Positions 1 to 11,500 are shown, counted from the first letter of the stretch. The stretch is 64,000 bases of DNA from Lepidostoma basale (GCA_022606425.2 JAHDVF020000589.1:106512-170511); one strand, 5' to 3'. Numbers and translations are program-made. Notes: generated from the letters alone by a model not told the origin.

Positions 1-480
1 GTATTTTTCTTTGTAACAAATGTGATATTCAACTAATACAATTTATTTTTAAAGAACTTGTATAAAGAATGTTCGATTATTTTTTTTTATTAGTAAGCAA
101 AACGGTTTGTCATGTTTTAATGTTCAATCGAATTATCCATCACGCATATTGAATGCAACGGCGGCATATGGTTACTACGGAAACCCATACGACAATCCTC
201 ATAAATAGGCAGTGCACAAAGAAAGCTACAAATAACAGTGTTTCATAAAACAGGCTTGCATTCAATGAAATTATACATGTGCTCGCTTTGGTACATCCGC
301 TTTGGGACACGAAGGGTTGAGAATAGAGTTGTGTATATGCAACGCTATCGATGAAACCCCCGACTAGTTCTTGATTATAAAAAAAATTGGATTACGATAA
401 GTGAGGGAAGGAATGTGAGTACTTTTATTTGAGGCATTTCATGGAGTATAGTTGACAGAGATCTGTTCATAGATTTCAAA
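1..480. other. no gene recognised
   Basis: AT-rich anonymous sequence with no ORF, repeat family or RNA gene that I can identify. Confidence 0.5.
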
Positions 481-520
481 TAACTTGGACGTGGATCTTC
501 TGGTATACCGAGTTTCATGT
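481..520 (+). repeat. fragment of the GACTTGGATCTTCTGG module
   Basis: ACTTGGACGTGGATCTTCTG followed by a GTATACCG-type extension matches the head seen at 23483 and, inverted, at 12212, 13346 and 42960. Only the head is recognisable here. Confidence 0.4.
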
Positions 521-589
521 TATTAACTACGCCTCTTCAACTTCGCCTTTGCAAAATAGACAAACGCCTTTAGACGAACAGCTATGCCA

Positions 590-720
590 GTCTCAAGCCT
601 GAATAAAGAAGAAGGGTTCCAAGGTAAGGTTTAGCTGCCTGCCATGGGTAAAAACCTTAGCTCAAGCACGGTAGAAAAAGCCTCGGACCCCGGATTGATC
701 ATCCCAGGACAGCTCACAGT
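590..720 (+). mobile_element. LINE scraps (segment shared with 14356-14450, LINE-C end)
   Basis: The stretch GGTTCCAAGGTAAGG...CTGCCTGCCATGG...AGCACGGTAGAAAAAGCC recurs at 14370-14450. The final CATCCCAGGACAGCTCAC matches the LINE-C 3' region at 38825 and, inverted, at 14010. Confidence 0.55.
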
Positions 721-1236
721 CATTTTTATTTCATTTCATTTATATCTTACATATCTAAAGCATTACAGATTTTTTTTTCCAATACACTAAAGATACAAGT
801 TAGAGATACGCAATAATAAGTAATACATAATAGATTAATAAAAAGAGCGAGAAACATAAGATGCATGACAAATTAATAAAATAAATAAACCATACAATTA
901 TAATAAAGATAGTAGGTACTTCCCTCAGATGAGCCAAACTATCACAAAATATATCAAACTCCGAGGTGATACGATTAAGCAAAGATATTGCTTTACCTAC
1001 CGGCATAACCATTGACAGGTTGGTTCTGCATCGTGGGAGATAAAACAACCTATGGCCCCTTTGTCGAAGATAATTATCAGGGACGAACAGATCTACATCA
1101 CTCAGGATTTCTGAGTTGTGTATACAACTATATATACTTGTGTATATCTCTCGAGTGACTGGTAGCCTAGCATCCCTAGCAAGAAATCAGTTGGAAAGAG
1201 CCACGGGTAATATCCATACTCCCTAAGATAGAGATA
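721..1236 (-). mobile_element. Jockey-like LINE C-terminus (LINE-E relative), degraded
   Basis: Read on the minus strand, the remains give RYLYLREYGYYPW..., then DLFVPDNYLRQRGHRLFYL and GKAISLLNRITSEFDIF. These align with LINE-F at 44421-44879 and with the LINE-E copies at 2652 and 60290, so this is the C-terminal tail of a Jockey/CR1-type reverse transcriptase. The reading is broken and 5' truncated. Confidence 0.75.
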
Positions 1237-1238
1237 TC

Positions 1239-1270
1239 GCAGGCGTGATGGTTAGTTAGTTAGTTAGTAT
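1239..1270 (+). mobile_element. LINE-A extreme 3' end with (TTAG)n tail
   Basis: GGCGTGATGGTTAGTTAGTT is the terminal signature of LINE-A seen at 16838 and 48928. Confidence 0.6.
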
Positions 1271-2340
1271 TTTTATAATAAAACAACAAAACAGAAGTTT
1301 CTATTCGTATTTATAACTTAATTTTTAATATTATTGGTTGAGAGCATTTAAAACATGTAATGATACTTACAAGGAAGTAAGGATAATCCAAAAAACGCAA
1401 TATCTAAAATGGAGCGTTTTTTTAAAGCAAATATCTAGGATAACTTACATTTCTTTATCAAAATTATAGCTAATATATTAACTTATGAATCAATCCGCAT
1501 TTCACTTGCTTAATGAATTTTCTTCTGCATATAAATAAAATAGCGCATGCATCTATTTAATTTAATTTAACTAGGTACCCGTGTATTTAAGTACATAAAT
1601 CCATAAACCGTTTAAGTATTGTAGCAAAGGGTTAAAACTTTGATCGGGGCAATTTTATAGACTCACCGTATCCGCCACTTTCTCGCATGATTTCCACGTC
1701 AGGACATGTCAAAGCATCAATCCTTGAATCCTCCAGCCTATGGTTTGCCCGCAAACGGGAATATAATTTGTGGGTAATAGCAACCCCCCTCGCTGGATAT
1801 TTAATACCATGCATTACCCGGGCACAGGTTGCCGTAAAAAAGACCAGTGGAAAACAAACACGGTTATTGTTGGGTACTAGAAAAGCACAAATTGCCGGAC
1901 ATTTATAGGCAGGATGTGCATACTTCGGTTTAAAGCACTTGGTAATACGAATTTAATTAGAAAATTTCAGGTTTGGTCCAATGACAATGAATAGAGCGAT
2001 TTGTAAACGGCCACATACACGGAGGTAAAGGATTGGCGGCATATTTCGACCAGTTTGTCACAACTGACAACTGACAAATTATTATTCGTATTGTGTAATG
2101 CGCCATGCATGGTTAATTGCCCTCATGGCGTTCTATTTAGGTAGGTACTCCATATACATAATGTTTTGCCAGTAGGTAACATACATCAGAAATTGATATT
2201 TAAAAGTATTTTTGCTAGAAGAAAGTGCAGGAAAAATGGTGCGCTATATCATCGAAAACAGAAACTTATCCACAAAAATAGCAATACATATTCTTATTAA
2301 TTGTTTCTTGAACAATGATTTATAACCATTTCATTACCCA
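1271..2340. other. no recognised gene; short ORFs only
   Basis: 1687-1908 is open on + (73 codons) within slightly GC-richer sequence, but it shows no domain and no convincing splice context. I do not call it a gene. Confidence 0.4.
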
Positions 2341-2344
2341 TCTC

Positions 2345-2652
2345 TTTAAATTCTTCTTATTCTTCTTCCTCAGCCTAGTCCCGTCCACTCCTGAACAAAG
2401 GCCTCTTCCATTCGCTTGCATGTCAGTCTCTCTTGTGCAGACTGCATCCAGGTTATTTCGACGTGTCTGTTCAAATCATCCTTCCACCGTAATTGCGGTC
2501 GCCCTGCACTTCTTTTTGCCGTCCACGGTCTCCAAGTCAGCAGTCTTCTTGTCCACTTTTCGTCTGAACTTCTGGCTACGTGACCTGCCCATTGCCATTT
2601 TAGAGTCGCCACCCGGTGGATAATGTCAGTGACCTTTGTTTTTTCGGCACTC
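2345..2652 (-). mobile_element. LINE-D (HmRTE-like) RT C-terminal fragment
   Basis: The minus-strand frame gives TKVTDIIHRVATLKWQWAGHVARSS...RPQLRWKDDLNRH, the conserved region downstream of the RT domain in RTE-type elements. Closely related copies lie at 20250, 27075 and 55215. Only the 3' part is present. Confidence 0.82.
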
Positions 2653-3048
2653 ACTCGTAGTTTCTTTAAATTAATCGAGGGATATTTGGAGAACTCGGCC
2701 GTGCTAGAGGGTGTTGGTCTTTTTGTCCCTGATAGATTTATTCGACAGCACAGATTGTTTTACCTATCGGCCACCAGAATCAATCTGCCTTTGGTGATAC
2801 CGGTGGGAAGAGCAATTAGTCTGCTGAACGCGGTCTCCTCGGAGATCGACGTCTTTCATATTAGTGAAGGTACGTTCAGGGGATAAATACTCTTGACTCG
2901 AAAGTATCTTGTCTTCTTAATGTCGAACCATCTCTAATGCATTCCTGGTATTCTGTTGATTTTTTATAATATTTTATCTGTACTCAATATATGCCTTAAA
3001 CATTTTGCTGTTTGTAATGTCTTTTGAGTTAGTAAACTGATTTGATTC
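2652..3048 (+). mobile_element. LINE-E (Jockey-like) C-terminus and 3' UTR
   Basis: The + frame gives FFKLIEGYLENSAVLEGVGL and AISLLNAVSSEIDVFHISE, followed by the family 3' UTR (GTCGAACCATCTCTAATGCA...) and a tail rich in TTTGATT. Copies recur at 12980, 32755, 40090, 57852 and 60085. The 5' end is truncated directly against LINE-D. Confidence 0.8.
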
Positions 3049-3049
3049 C

Positions 3050-3133
3050 TGACGGCGCAGGACAGGGACAGGTGCCGAGGTGATCGCCAATGTTAGGGGA
3101 ACCTGACGGGGCACTTGAAGAAGAAGAAGATGA
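3050..3133 (+). mobile_element. LINE-B 3' end with GAAGAAGAA tail
   Basis: GACAGGTGCCGAGGTGATCG through GGGGCACTTGAAGAAGAAGA matches the inverted 3' ends at 8895 and 63180. Confidence 0.75.
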
Positions 3134-3352
3134 ATATGATGTTTGCTCAATTTTGGCGTGACTATAAAAAAATCTTCTGGCGACTGTGAAGTCTAAAGTG
3201 AATCTGATAAATTGATCTTAAGGTTTCAGCACAATCTTCTGGAATATAATTTCATTCTTAGCCATTGATGTTCCATCAGGAGTGGTGTGATATGACAGTT
3301 TTACATATTATTCATCCCTTTGGTTGTTAAACTTTGACTGTTAAAACTATAA

Positions 3353-4027
3353 AGGCCGGCTTACACGCGACGATAGATCGTAACGATTTATCGTTACAAT
3401 AAATCGATCTCTATCGAGTATTGTTTACATGCTACGATAAATCGTAACGATTTCTTGTCAAATATTCGTTAATATCAAATAAAATCAAATATCGACCGCT
3501 AAATAAGCTTTATTCAAGGAAGAAGTATTATTAATAAAATAAATATGGGTTGTTTAGCGAGGAAAGTGAAAAAGTCGCGAAGACCGTGAAAAAAGTGTAT
3601 CCGCCAGTGGTTACTAAAGAAAAGGGAATTCTCACATATTAAATTATTGAATGAATTGAGAAATGAACCAAATGTCTGGCAAAATTACTTCAGAATGGAC
3701 TAAGATACTTATATTGAGTTGTTAAGAAAGGTTCTCCGTTTATTGCGAAAACTGATACTGTAATGAGAAGAGCGATATCTCCACACGAAAGACTCTCAGC
3801 TACCGGAAGAAGCTTGAAGGGCATAGAATATTCAACTATCATTTCTAAACCAGCTCTCAGCAAAATATCCCGGAAAATCGTTACGATTCGTAGAAATTGA
3901 TGCCGGCCGGCATCGACCATCCAATCCAATTCCAATTCCAATTAATCGTTACGATGTCCTGTTTACACACAACGATAAATCGTAACAATTCGATTATTAC
4001 GATTTATCGTAGCGTGTAAACAGGCCT
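3353..4027 (+). mobile_element. PIF/Harbinger transposon relic with TAA target duplication
   Basis: Both ends read AGGCC(G/T)G(C/T)TTACACGC as inverted repeats and are flanked by TAA (3350-3352, 4028-4030), the 3-bp duplication expected for PIF/Harbinger. Subterminal ATAAATCGTAACGATT blocks are also inverted. The interior encodes broken transposase N-terminus: LLNELRNEPNVWQNYFRMD, stop, DTYIELLRKV, then after a frameshift TDTVMRRAISPHERLSAT and SKPALSKI. The catalytic DDE domain is absent, so this is an internally deleted, inactive copy. Confidence 0.85.
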
Positions 4028-4030
4028 TAA

Positions 4031-4749
4031 TACTTAACACATACGAAGATCATCCTTTGTAGTGTAGTAGAAACGCATTGATCAGCAAGATCCATTGTGT
4101 TCTGTCAATGTTGCCGACTGGTTAGCATAATAAATTCATCGATTGGCATACTCCATGCTAAACCGGTGGCCAAATGGCTGAAATGATAGAGCCAGCTAAT
4201 GGAAGCCCAATAAGCTGACACTTTAATGCTCAGGACGTGACGGAGATGAGATCACGACAGGGCCACGGGAGGGAGGAGGGGGAGAATGCCGTGAGAAGTG
4301 GAGAGAAGTCATCGTGACTTGGTTTACTCCATTCGTGCCAGGACCGGTATCAAAGTATTCGGCACCCGGATAAAAGGGATGTGTACTTGTATGCTTTCAT
4401 ATTTCATAAATGTAGGATTTGTTAAAAAATTTCCCAGAGACTGGCTCTTACGATAAGACATCGAATATCTAATTATGTGAATTTCTGTAAAAAAAATTAA
4501 GCTTTGAAAAATAAATTGATAGACCAATTGAAATGGGTTCAGTTGGTCCTCGAATTCACACTGGAACACTTATTGAATCGATATAAAATATAATAGTGTA
4601 TCGAATATGTTAGGAACAAAAAAACTTATAAATTTAATATAAATGTAGAAATTATGACTGTATGTGAAGTTACTTTCCGACAATCGGTTTAAGAAACCAA
4701 TTTAAAATAATCATTAGTGTTCGAACGGAAAAATTGTTATCTTGAAATC
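4031..4749. other. no gene recognised
   Basis: Anonymous sequence with no repeat family or protein similarity that I recognise. Confidence 0.4.
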
Positions 4750-5008
4750 ATAAAAAAAAATATACATATCGTCGCCCCAGAGCAATAGTGAGATAAACCA
4801 GTGCCATCTTGACAATATAACAAGCCGTAATGTTCCTTTGATATTGTTTATGGTTTGACCTGGTGGAGGCCTTGCACTTATTTGAGTCTCCTAGGACCAA
4901 GTCAAACCATAAACAATATCAAAGGAACATTACGGCTTGTTATATTGTCAAGATGGCACCGGTTTATCTCACTATTGCTCTGGAGCGACGATATATGTAT
5001 TTTTTATC
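4750..5008. repeat. long near-perfect inverted repeat (about 113-bp arms)
   Basis: The left arm 4750-4864 is complementary to 4896-5008 with few mismatches, leaving about 31 bp of loop. The arms contain CCATCTTGACAATATAACAA and its complement. No ORF or transposon terminus is recognisable. It would fold into one long hairpin if transcribed. Confidence 0.9.
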
Positions 5009-5321
5009 GTTATACTGATAAAATACGAGTATATATTGTTTTCCTCTACTATGTTTACAACAGTTATTTCGCCAATAATTTCACCTATTCAATGTGGAAA
5101 GGAATAAATACACGAGTAAGTGTCTGAAAACATGTTCAACTGCTAGATGAATTACAAACAGGTGAAATATCTTTAAAAAAGTATTTCCCCTGGAGATGAC
5201 GTAAAGCCAGCCAAACCTTCCACCACAATAGCAAGAGAAATCAAAAAGATGAGACCCTATCGAGACCATTCTTATGAGACCAGCTTTCGTGTCAATACAC
5301 GAAGAAGAAGCCTTCTCTATT

Positions 5322-5400
5322 TGTCTTTCAATAATAATAATAATATGCTAACTTTTAAAGCGCCGTTTTTGTGATGTAATCACCTCAAGGGCGCATTAAG
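5322..5400 (-). mobile_element. LINE-G 3' end with (ATT)n tail
   Basis: The inverted GCGCCCTTGAGGTGATTA...AAACGGCGCT...(ATT)n matches the LINE-G terminus at 43745-43813. Confidence 0.6.
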
Positions 5401-5800
5401 ACGTGTTTATATGTAGTTTATATTATTTGGAGAGTTATTTTATACATATTTTAAATCGTTGCTCTAGTTATGAATCATTTGAACCTACGATATTGACGGC
5501 CCTTTCTTAATGTACGAGTAATCCGTCTTGATTCATGTAATTTATTAGTCACCAATGATTTATTCATGACCCGATGACAGCAGTTCACTGATTGATACGT
5601 TTAAATGTCAATAATGATGCGTTCATCTCAATTCTCTGTAGACGTGTAAAAGTCATCATCATTTATAAATAGTTGTTAACATAAAGGCTTTATTGCTTTG
5701 TTTTATTTATCAATTTATGTACACAGATTTTTTTTTTGTTTTTTGCTAAATTACGAATATTATTAACATGGCTGATTATTATTATAAATAATAATAATAA
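5401..5800. other. no gene recognised
   Basis: AT-rich anonymous sequence. Confidence 0.4.
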
Positions 5801-5814
5801 TAAATAAAACATAT

Positions 5815-6385
5815 TTCTTCTGTGTTCGCCATACTTTGTGTTGTAGATGTTTTATTTGTCTTTTTATTTTTTTGTATACTTTGTAAATATAACACTAACT
5901 TAAAAAAAAATACATGTTAGACATGTTTCGGACAACCGGTCCTTCTTCAGTGATACATATTATAAAGATACACATTTAGTAATTATTAAAAAATTGTTTA
6001 CAAATATGATCAGTTTTGACAGATGTTATAAAAAATTATTTTGGAACGTTTATGCTTTTGTTATAGCAAATATTATGAATTGGGATTCAGGTAATTAATT
6101 ACAACAAAGTAAATAAATCAAAGATTGGACTTGACTTTAAATTTATTTGATTATTTATAATATTTTCTTTATTTTTAATTACTTTTTTAATTTCTAAAAT
6201 TTTGAGATTGCTCAAAGTTATATTACTATTATTAAAATGTAAAATTTCAACGCCATTATCTTTATTTTTTTCTAGACATAATATTTTAAATATGTATCTT
6301 TGTAATACTCGTATGTATCACTGAGGAAGGGCTGGTTGTCCGAAACATGTCTGATATATAATTTTATTTTTTTTAAAGTTCGTGT
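5815..6385. repeat. foldback element with inverted hammerhead-like motifs
   Basis: A minus-strand motif at 5920-5950 (CTGAAGA..GAAACATGTC) and a plus-strand motif at 6321-6351 (CTGAGGA..GAAACATGTC) face outward in inverted repeat. Outer sequence (GTGTTGTA, GTATACTTTG) is also mirrored. The second copy of this element is at 30090-30415. Confidence 0.75.
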
Positions 6386-6489
6386 TGTAAATAAGAAGTA
6401 TATAAAAAAGAAAAAGACAAACATAACAAATAATATACTTAGGAAATTGAAAATAACTTTGTTTAATCCAGAAAATATTAAAAAAACAC

Positions 6490-6520
6490 GACAGGTTTCG
6501 GAGGATACCTCCATCTTCAG
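6490..6520 (-). ncRNA. hammerhead-ribozyme-like motif
   Basis: The minus strand reads ACAC-CTGAAGA-T-GGAGG-TAT-CCTCC-GAAAC-CT-GTC-GTGT. It has the CUGANGA and GAAA cores, a perfect 5-bp helix II and a 4-bp helix I (ACAC/GTGT). Helix III would be the two pairs AC/GT, with cleavage expected after GTC. The T between CUGANGA and helix II is extra relative to the canonical form. Activity is inferred, not shown. Confidence 0.5.
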
Positions 6521-6549
6521 GTGTAAAAATATAATAAAAACAAATAACT

Positions 6550-7075
6550 AACCATCATGCCGCCTCCTCAAAAGGGTAGGCTGAAATAATATACCACCAT
6601 ACTGTTTTTTTCCTGACATACCTACTTTTCTCAATTCCTGTGCATATATCGTGTCATATACGTCCGTCGCTTTCTACCCCTCGTCGACTCCTCACTTGGC
6701 CGACATTTAATATTAGATTGATTTAATCGTGCCACGTTTTCTCCTCTCTCCTCGGTCTTCCTCTATTTATTTTTCCGTTTACGTCATTCACATATACGTT
6801 ATTTCTTCTATAATACTTTTCATATAACCAAACTATCTACATGACCCTTTCATTATTTTGTTCAGAATACTTTCATTTGCACTGTATTCACTTCTAATAT
6901 TTGCATTCTCTCATGAGATCTCATTTCTGCTACATTTATACTCGTAATATTGTCTTTCGAAATACTTTCGCCATTCTTTGCCCAGTTCCATGCTTTACTT
7001 CAATACATAAGGGTCGGTACACAAACATCATTGTACACCACCACTAGTAGACTTTGACACGAAGCCTTTACTTGG
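6550..7075 (-). mobile_element. LINE-A fragment
   Basis: AACTAACCATCATGCCGCCT is the inverted 3' end. It is followed by the reversed coding remnants of ...RWFGHMERM... and CCTTATGTATTGAAGTAAAG toward 7030. Many stops and frameshifts. Confidence 0.75.
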
Positions 7076-7129
7076 TGGTTTGACATATTTAAAAATAAAT
7101 ATAATAACATTTTCACTTAGTATTAACCA

Positions 7130-7660
7130 CTTTATTTGATAATTGATTCGAATGAAAATGGCAGTTTTCTAGAAGTTTGATTACATTTGATGGGAATGAT
7201 ATGTTTCGCCCTTCTAAGATATTATCAAATTATTGAATATGGAGTTTTACATCATTGTTCAAGAAACAATAAACACTTTATTCGAGTTAGTAGCGTCAAC
7301 TGGTCTCACTCTGTAGCGAGCTTTCTAAGGGCTATACACAAACTAAACTGTTTAATTTATTTATTGTTTCTTGAACAATGATGTAAAACTCCATATTAAA
7401 TAATTAATGCGAATGAAAACGTCAGTTTTCTAGAAGTTTTATTATATATTATGGGAATGACATGTTTTGCCCTCCTAAGACATTATCAAACACATTTGAT
7501 TGATGATGCCCGAGAATGGCAAAACATGTCATTCCCATAAAATATAATAAAACTTCTAGAAAACAGACGTTTTCATTCGTATAAATTAAACTGTTTTGAT
7601 TGTATATAGCCCTGAGGAAGCTCGTTACAGAATGAAATTGGTCGGCGTTACAAAGATTTG
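7130..7660. repeat. compound foldback of the TCTAGAAAACAGACG family
   Basis: Repeated blocks TCTAGAAAAC(A/T)GACG, ATGGAGTTTTACATCATTGT and GGCGAAACATGTCATTCCC occur in both orientations, forming nested hairpins. An outer pair carries GAGGAAGCTCG...ACTGGTC-type sequence (7290-7330 inverted, 7611-7645 direct). Relatives are at 27865-28100, 28380-29490, 57590-57785 and 63700-63830. Confidence 0.75.
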
Positions 7661-7689
7661 AATTTTATTTTTAACTATTTGGATAGGCT

Positions 7690-8690
7690 TTTGTTTGCAA
7701 TATTGAAGTGTACTTAACACAATTTTCGCCAAATTAGACGTAACGATAGATGCAATTGCCCAAGTCATTAAACTTGTTCTCCGCATTTAGTTTGAAGATA
7801 TGTCTAAATTGTATCGATCTCGGGATATGGCTGCGTTATTAATTGTAATTGGTAGCTACTCTTCGTAGAGTTCCGCACTCAACCCGTCATTACCTTGGTA
7901 CCGAGTGCCCAGTAACTCGTGGGGTACCCGGGCACAGCGGGTGCGCGGTTACCTATCCGGGGTCACGTGTAATTACAGTAATCCCGGTGACTGTTTTATA
8001 CAATGCTTGTCGGTAATGCTGCCCATACTTATTATAAATTTCTAAATTGATTGTGAAGGTACTTACTACTTCAGTGCCTACCTGCAAGCGGACTAAAATG
8101 TGACCCAGTACTAAAAGTATAGATTACTTGATCGACCTAAAATTCTATTATAATTGAATTGAAAATTCATTTCCATAATCCCGAACTCAATACCACCATT
8201 TTTTATTCCACACTAGATGACCCGTCAAACTTCGTACCGCCTCGGAATCAATAAATGTTGTGTTAATTTATTAGTTGCATTAAATTCAGTTATTCATTAA
8301 GTTAAAACGAATTAAGTTCAATTATTGTGCAAAAATCAAAATGAAAAGTATTTGAATTACGAGTACGTTAATATGAAAGTAATTCATATGGCAGCAAAGG
8401 GGTTTGCTTTATTGAAGCGAATTGTTGCACTACACTCTGTTAATCTATTATATTTGCTGGATAAAATGCACTCGGATCGATTTTTTCCGATGTTTTAATA
8501 GTTATTTTGCTATTCGGGACGGAGACAAATCCAACAAATCAAAGATCATCAAAATCGTTCCAGCCGTTCTTGAGTTATAAATGGTGTAACTAACAAGACT
8601 TTGTTTTATATACGAGTATATAGAAGTCAAGAATAGTGACATAGGTACTAATATAATAGATTTGATTCATTACGTTGAAAACTATAATTA
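7690..8690. other. no gene recognised
   Basis: 7860-7990 is locally GC-richer (GGTACCGAGTGCCC, GGGGTCACGTG) and could be conserved noncoding DNA, but I see no ORF or repeat family. Confidence 0.35.
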
Positions 8691-8895
8691 ATTCTTCTTC
8701 TTCTTTTAATAGTTCTGACGATCTGTGACACAGAAATCATGATGAGGTCCTACTGTCCCTCCATTACTTAGACGGCCTACCAGGTGGGCGGTGTCCGAAG
8801 GGGGCTTCACAAGCGGCTGTATATGCGAGTCTGTCGCTATCCATTTGGGCTACATGGTCCCTCCAGTATCTTTTTCTGGATGTATTCCTTCTTCT
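8690..8895 (-). mobile_element. LINE-C 3' fragment
   Basis: TTCTTCTTCTTTTAATAG...CTGACGATCTGTGACACAGA, the inverted LINE-C-type 3' end, also found at 23567, 24575, 50430 and 53445. Confidence 0.7.
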
Positions 8896-10110
8896 TCTTT
8901 TTCAAGTGCCCTGTCGGGTCCCCCCAACGTTGGCGATCACCTCGGCGAACCTGTCCCTGTCCTGCGCCGCTCGGAACAGCTCCTCCACACTTCGGATGCC
9001 GGTCCACTCCCTCACGTTTCGCAGCCAGGACATCTGTCTCCTACCGGGCCCTCGACGTCCCTCAATTTTCCCCTCCAATATCAGTTGGAGAAGGTGGTGC
9101 TTTTCCCCACGCAGTATATGACCCAGATGTGAGATCTTTCGAACCTTGATAGTTGATAACAATTCCCTGTCAACTCTAGCTCGCCTCAGGACTTCGGTAT
9201 TGGTAACCATGTCTGTCCAGGGAACTCTGAGCATTCGGCGATAGAGCCACATTTCAAATGCTTCCAGTCTGTTCATTGAGTTAACTTTCAGGGTCCAAGT
9301 TTCACACCCGTATAATAAAACAGACCACACATAACATTTGATCATTCTCTGGCGGAGTTTCAAGTTTACGTTATCATTGCAGAAGAGTGATTTCATTTTA
9401 TTAAACGAAGCTCTTGCTGCCTCAATTCTGCATTTTATCTCTACATCTGGCTCAAGAGATTGCGTTATTATGCTGCCGAGGTATTTAAATTTTTCCACCC
9501 TTTCAACGTTACGGCCGTTCAAATGCAATACTGAACCACTGTAGTCAAGCCGTCCGATTGTCATCAATTTAGTTTTGCTGACATTTCTTGTTGACCCCAA
9601 TCTTTCACCGGACTCGTCAACAAGACTAAGGAGGTCCTGAAGATCGCTGACACTTTCAGCTAATAAAACAGTGTCGTCGGCATATCTTATATTGTTTATC
9701 ATAACGCCATTCATTTTCAGTCCTTTCTCGGTGTTGATGAGGGCTCGTTTAAAAACATAGTCGGAGTAGAGATTAAATAATAATGGAGAAAGGATACAAC
9801 CCTGTCTCACACCTGTATTCCGCCGAACGATATCCTCTATTTCGCAAGTTTTTCTTATGTCTGCGTTGTGGACACGATCTCGAAGAGTTTTTTCAGTAAT
9901 TGATCTTAGGACCTTCGCTTCCTTGGTTCGCACAGTATTGGTCCTCGTCTCTACAGCGTACGTCATGAAAGGTCGCACGAATATCTTATAAATTCTGACC
10001 TTGCTGTCGATACGCATGTGCTTGTTCTTCCAGACCAGATTCTTCAGACACCCTGACACGGCAGAGGCTTTACTGACTTGTTCTCGTACTTCGGTATAAA
10101 GGTCATACAA
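8895..10110 (-). mobile_element. LINE-B retrotransposon with partial open reverse transcriptase (402 codons)
   Basis: This is the best-preserved RT fragment in the window. In the 402-residue minus-strand ORF, GVRQGCILSPLLFNLYSDYV is RT motif B and IRYADDTVLLAES carries the catalytic YADD. VEKFKYLGSIIT follows, then VLLYGCETWTLK, EAFEMWLYRRMLRVPWTD and the C-terminal HLGHILRGE...GRRGPGRRQMSWL. The organisation is that of RTE/CR1-like non-LTR elements. The N-terminal endonuclease and early RT blocks are missing, with VHNADIRKTCEIEDIVRR fused immediately upstream of motif B, so the copy is 5' truncated or rearranged and not autonomous. It ends in GAAGAAGAA. Confidence 0.88.
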
Positions 10111-10640
10111 AGGTCTGTATAATACTACGAGTTAACTAATCACGCCGTCAACTCAACACTTCGTTTCCCTCGGTCTTGCTATATTTCTTATTCCATTCAC
10201 ACTGTTAAGGAATACTTTCTTAAGCATTATTTCGTCATTTATTATTTCTATAATATCAAAATCAGCTTAATAAACCTTTTATTATTTTATTCATAACGCA
10301 TTATTCGTATTTTATACTAGTCTAACCTTGCTGTCGATACGCATGTGCTTGTTCTTCCAGACCAGATTCTTCAGACACCCTGACACGGCAGAGGCTTTAT
10401 TTAGGTACTTGTTCTCTTACTTCGGTATAAAGGTCATACAAAGGTCTGTACCTATAATACTACGAGTTAACTAACCATCACGCCGTCAACTCAACACTTC
10501 GTTTCCCCCACTCTTGCTGTATTTCTTGTTCCATTCACACTGTTAACTTTCTTAAGCATTCGTTCGTCATTTATTATTTCTATTATTAATAAATCTTTTA
10601 TTATTTTATTCATAACGCATTATTCGTATTTTATACTAGT
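9998..10640 (-). repeat. tandem duplication of a LINE-B/LINE-A junction (about 320 bp x 2)
   Basis: The block GACCTTGCTGTCGATACGCA through CGTATTTTATACTAGT at about 9998-10323 is repeated at about 10325-10640 with small indels. Each copy has LINE-B sequence followed by inverted LINE-A sequence (ATCACGCCGTCAACTCAACA). Confidence 0.85.
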
Positions 10641-10659
10641 AAAATAAAATATTTATTGT

Positions 10660-11500
10660 TACATATTTATATATGAACATTTACAATATTAAATCTTAAA
10701 AAAATGTAAGGTTGAATAAACAAATATAAATTATTGTAACATTGAGGTTATGTACCCAATGTTTGTGCGGAAAAAGAACAGGCAAAATAAGTATATTCAT
10801 ATTAGCCATCCGAAGTAAGTGCCCGAAATATCTTGTTACTTTTTATGGATTCGATTTTTAATAAATTTGCGTTGTCTATGTTTGTAGAAATGTCATAGAA
10901 AAAATATGACTTGTTCGTTTGCATTCGTGTCAACTCGTTCGGCGCCGCATTCAAATGACATCTGGGAAATGGCGGTAATGGGCCAAGCCGCAAAGTGCCG
11001 CCGCGCCACAATGGCGGAATATGAAAGGCGCACGCGACCCGCTAATGGCTGCTTTTCTCCACCTGACTCCGATGATAATGCAGAGGACCGTCTTTAGACT
11101 GCAACCCGTGGGGACAGTCGGTATTGCAGTAATGGATGCCTATCACGCCACTTATCTCTTGAAATTAGTGTACTGCAAGTAGCGTTGATATATTAGATTA
11201 TTTTGTTTTATTAATTTATCATATATGGTTATCAAGAAGGTCTTGTAATTATTTTACGTAACTTTTATAATAATTATTACACACTTTAAAATATTATTTC
11301 ATCGTGAAATTTAATATTAACAAAATATGTATTTGAAGGTAACACATGTGTCATTTGAAGCTTCTCACAAAAAAATAAATTTCTGCATTTTGGCAATCCT
11401 TTAAGATTAAAAACAGCTCCATATACAAGTGTATGCATCATCATGAGGGGTTTGTTGTTTTTTTTATTGGTGCACACTCTCATACTCAAATTGTACATCG
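10660..11500. other. no recognised gene; GC-richer stretch at 10906-11097
   Basis: 10906-11097 (+) is open for 63 codons, in sequence that is GC-richer than its surroundings. There is no recognisable domain. It could be an exon or conserved noncoding DNA; I cannot choose. Confidence 0.3.

Noticed and set aside
1239..1270. Telomeric repeat (TTAGG)n
   Set aside because: The unit is TTAG, not TTAGG, and it is the tail of LINE-A that recurs interstitially.
8784..9149. + strand ORFs of 113-121 codons
   Set aside because: Antisense shadows of the LINE-B reverse transcriptase on the minus strand.
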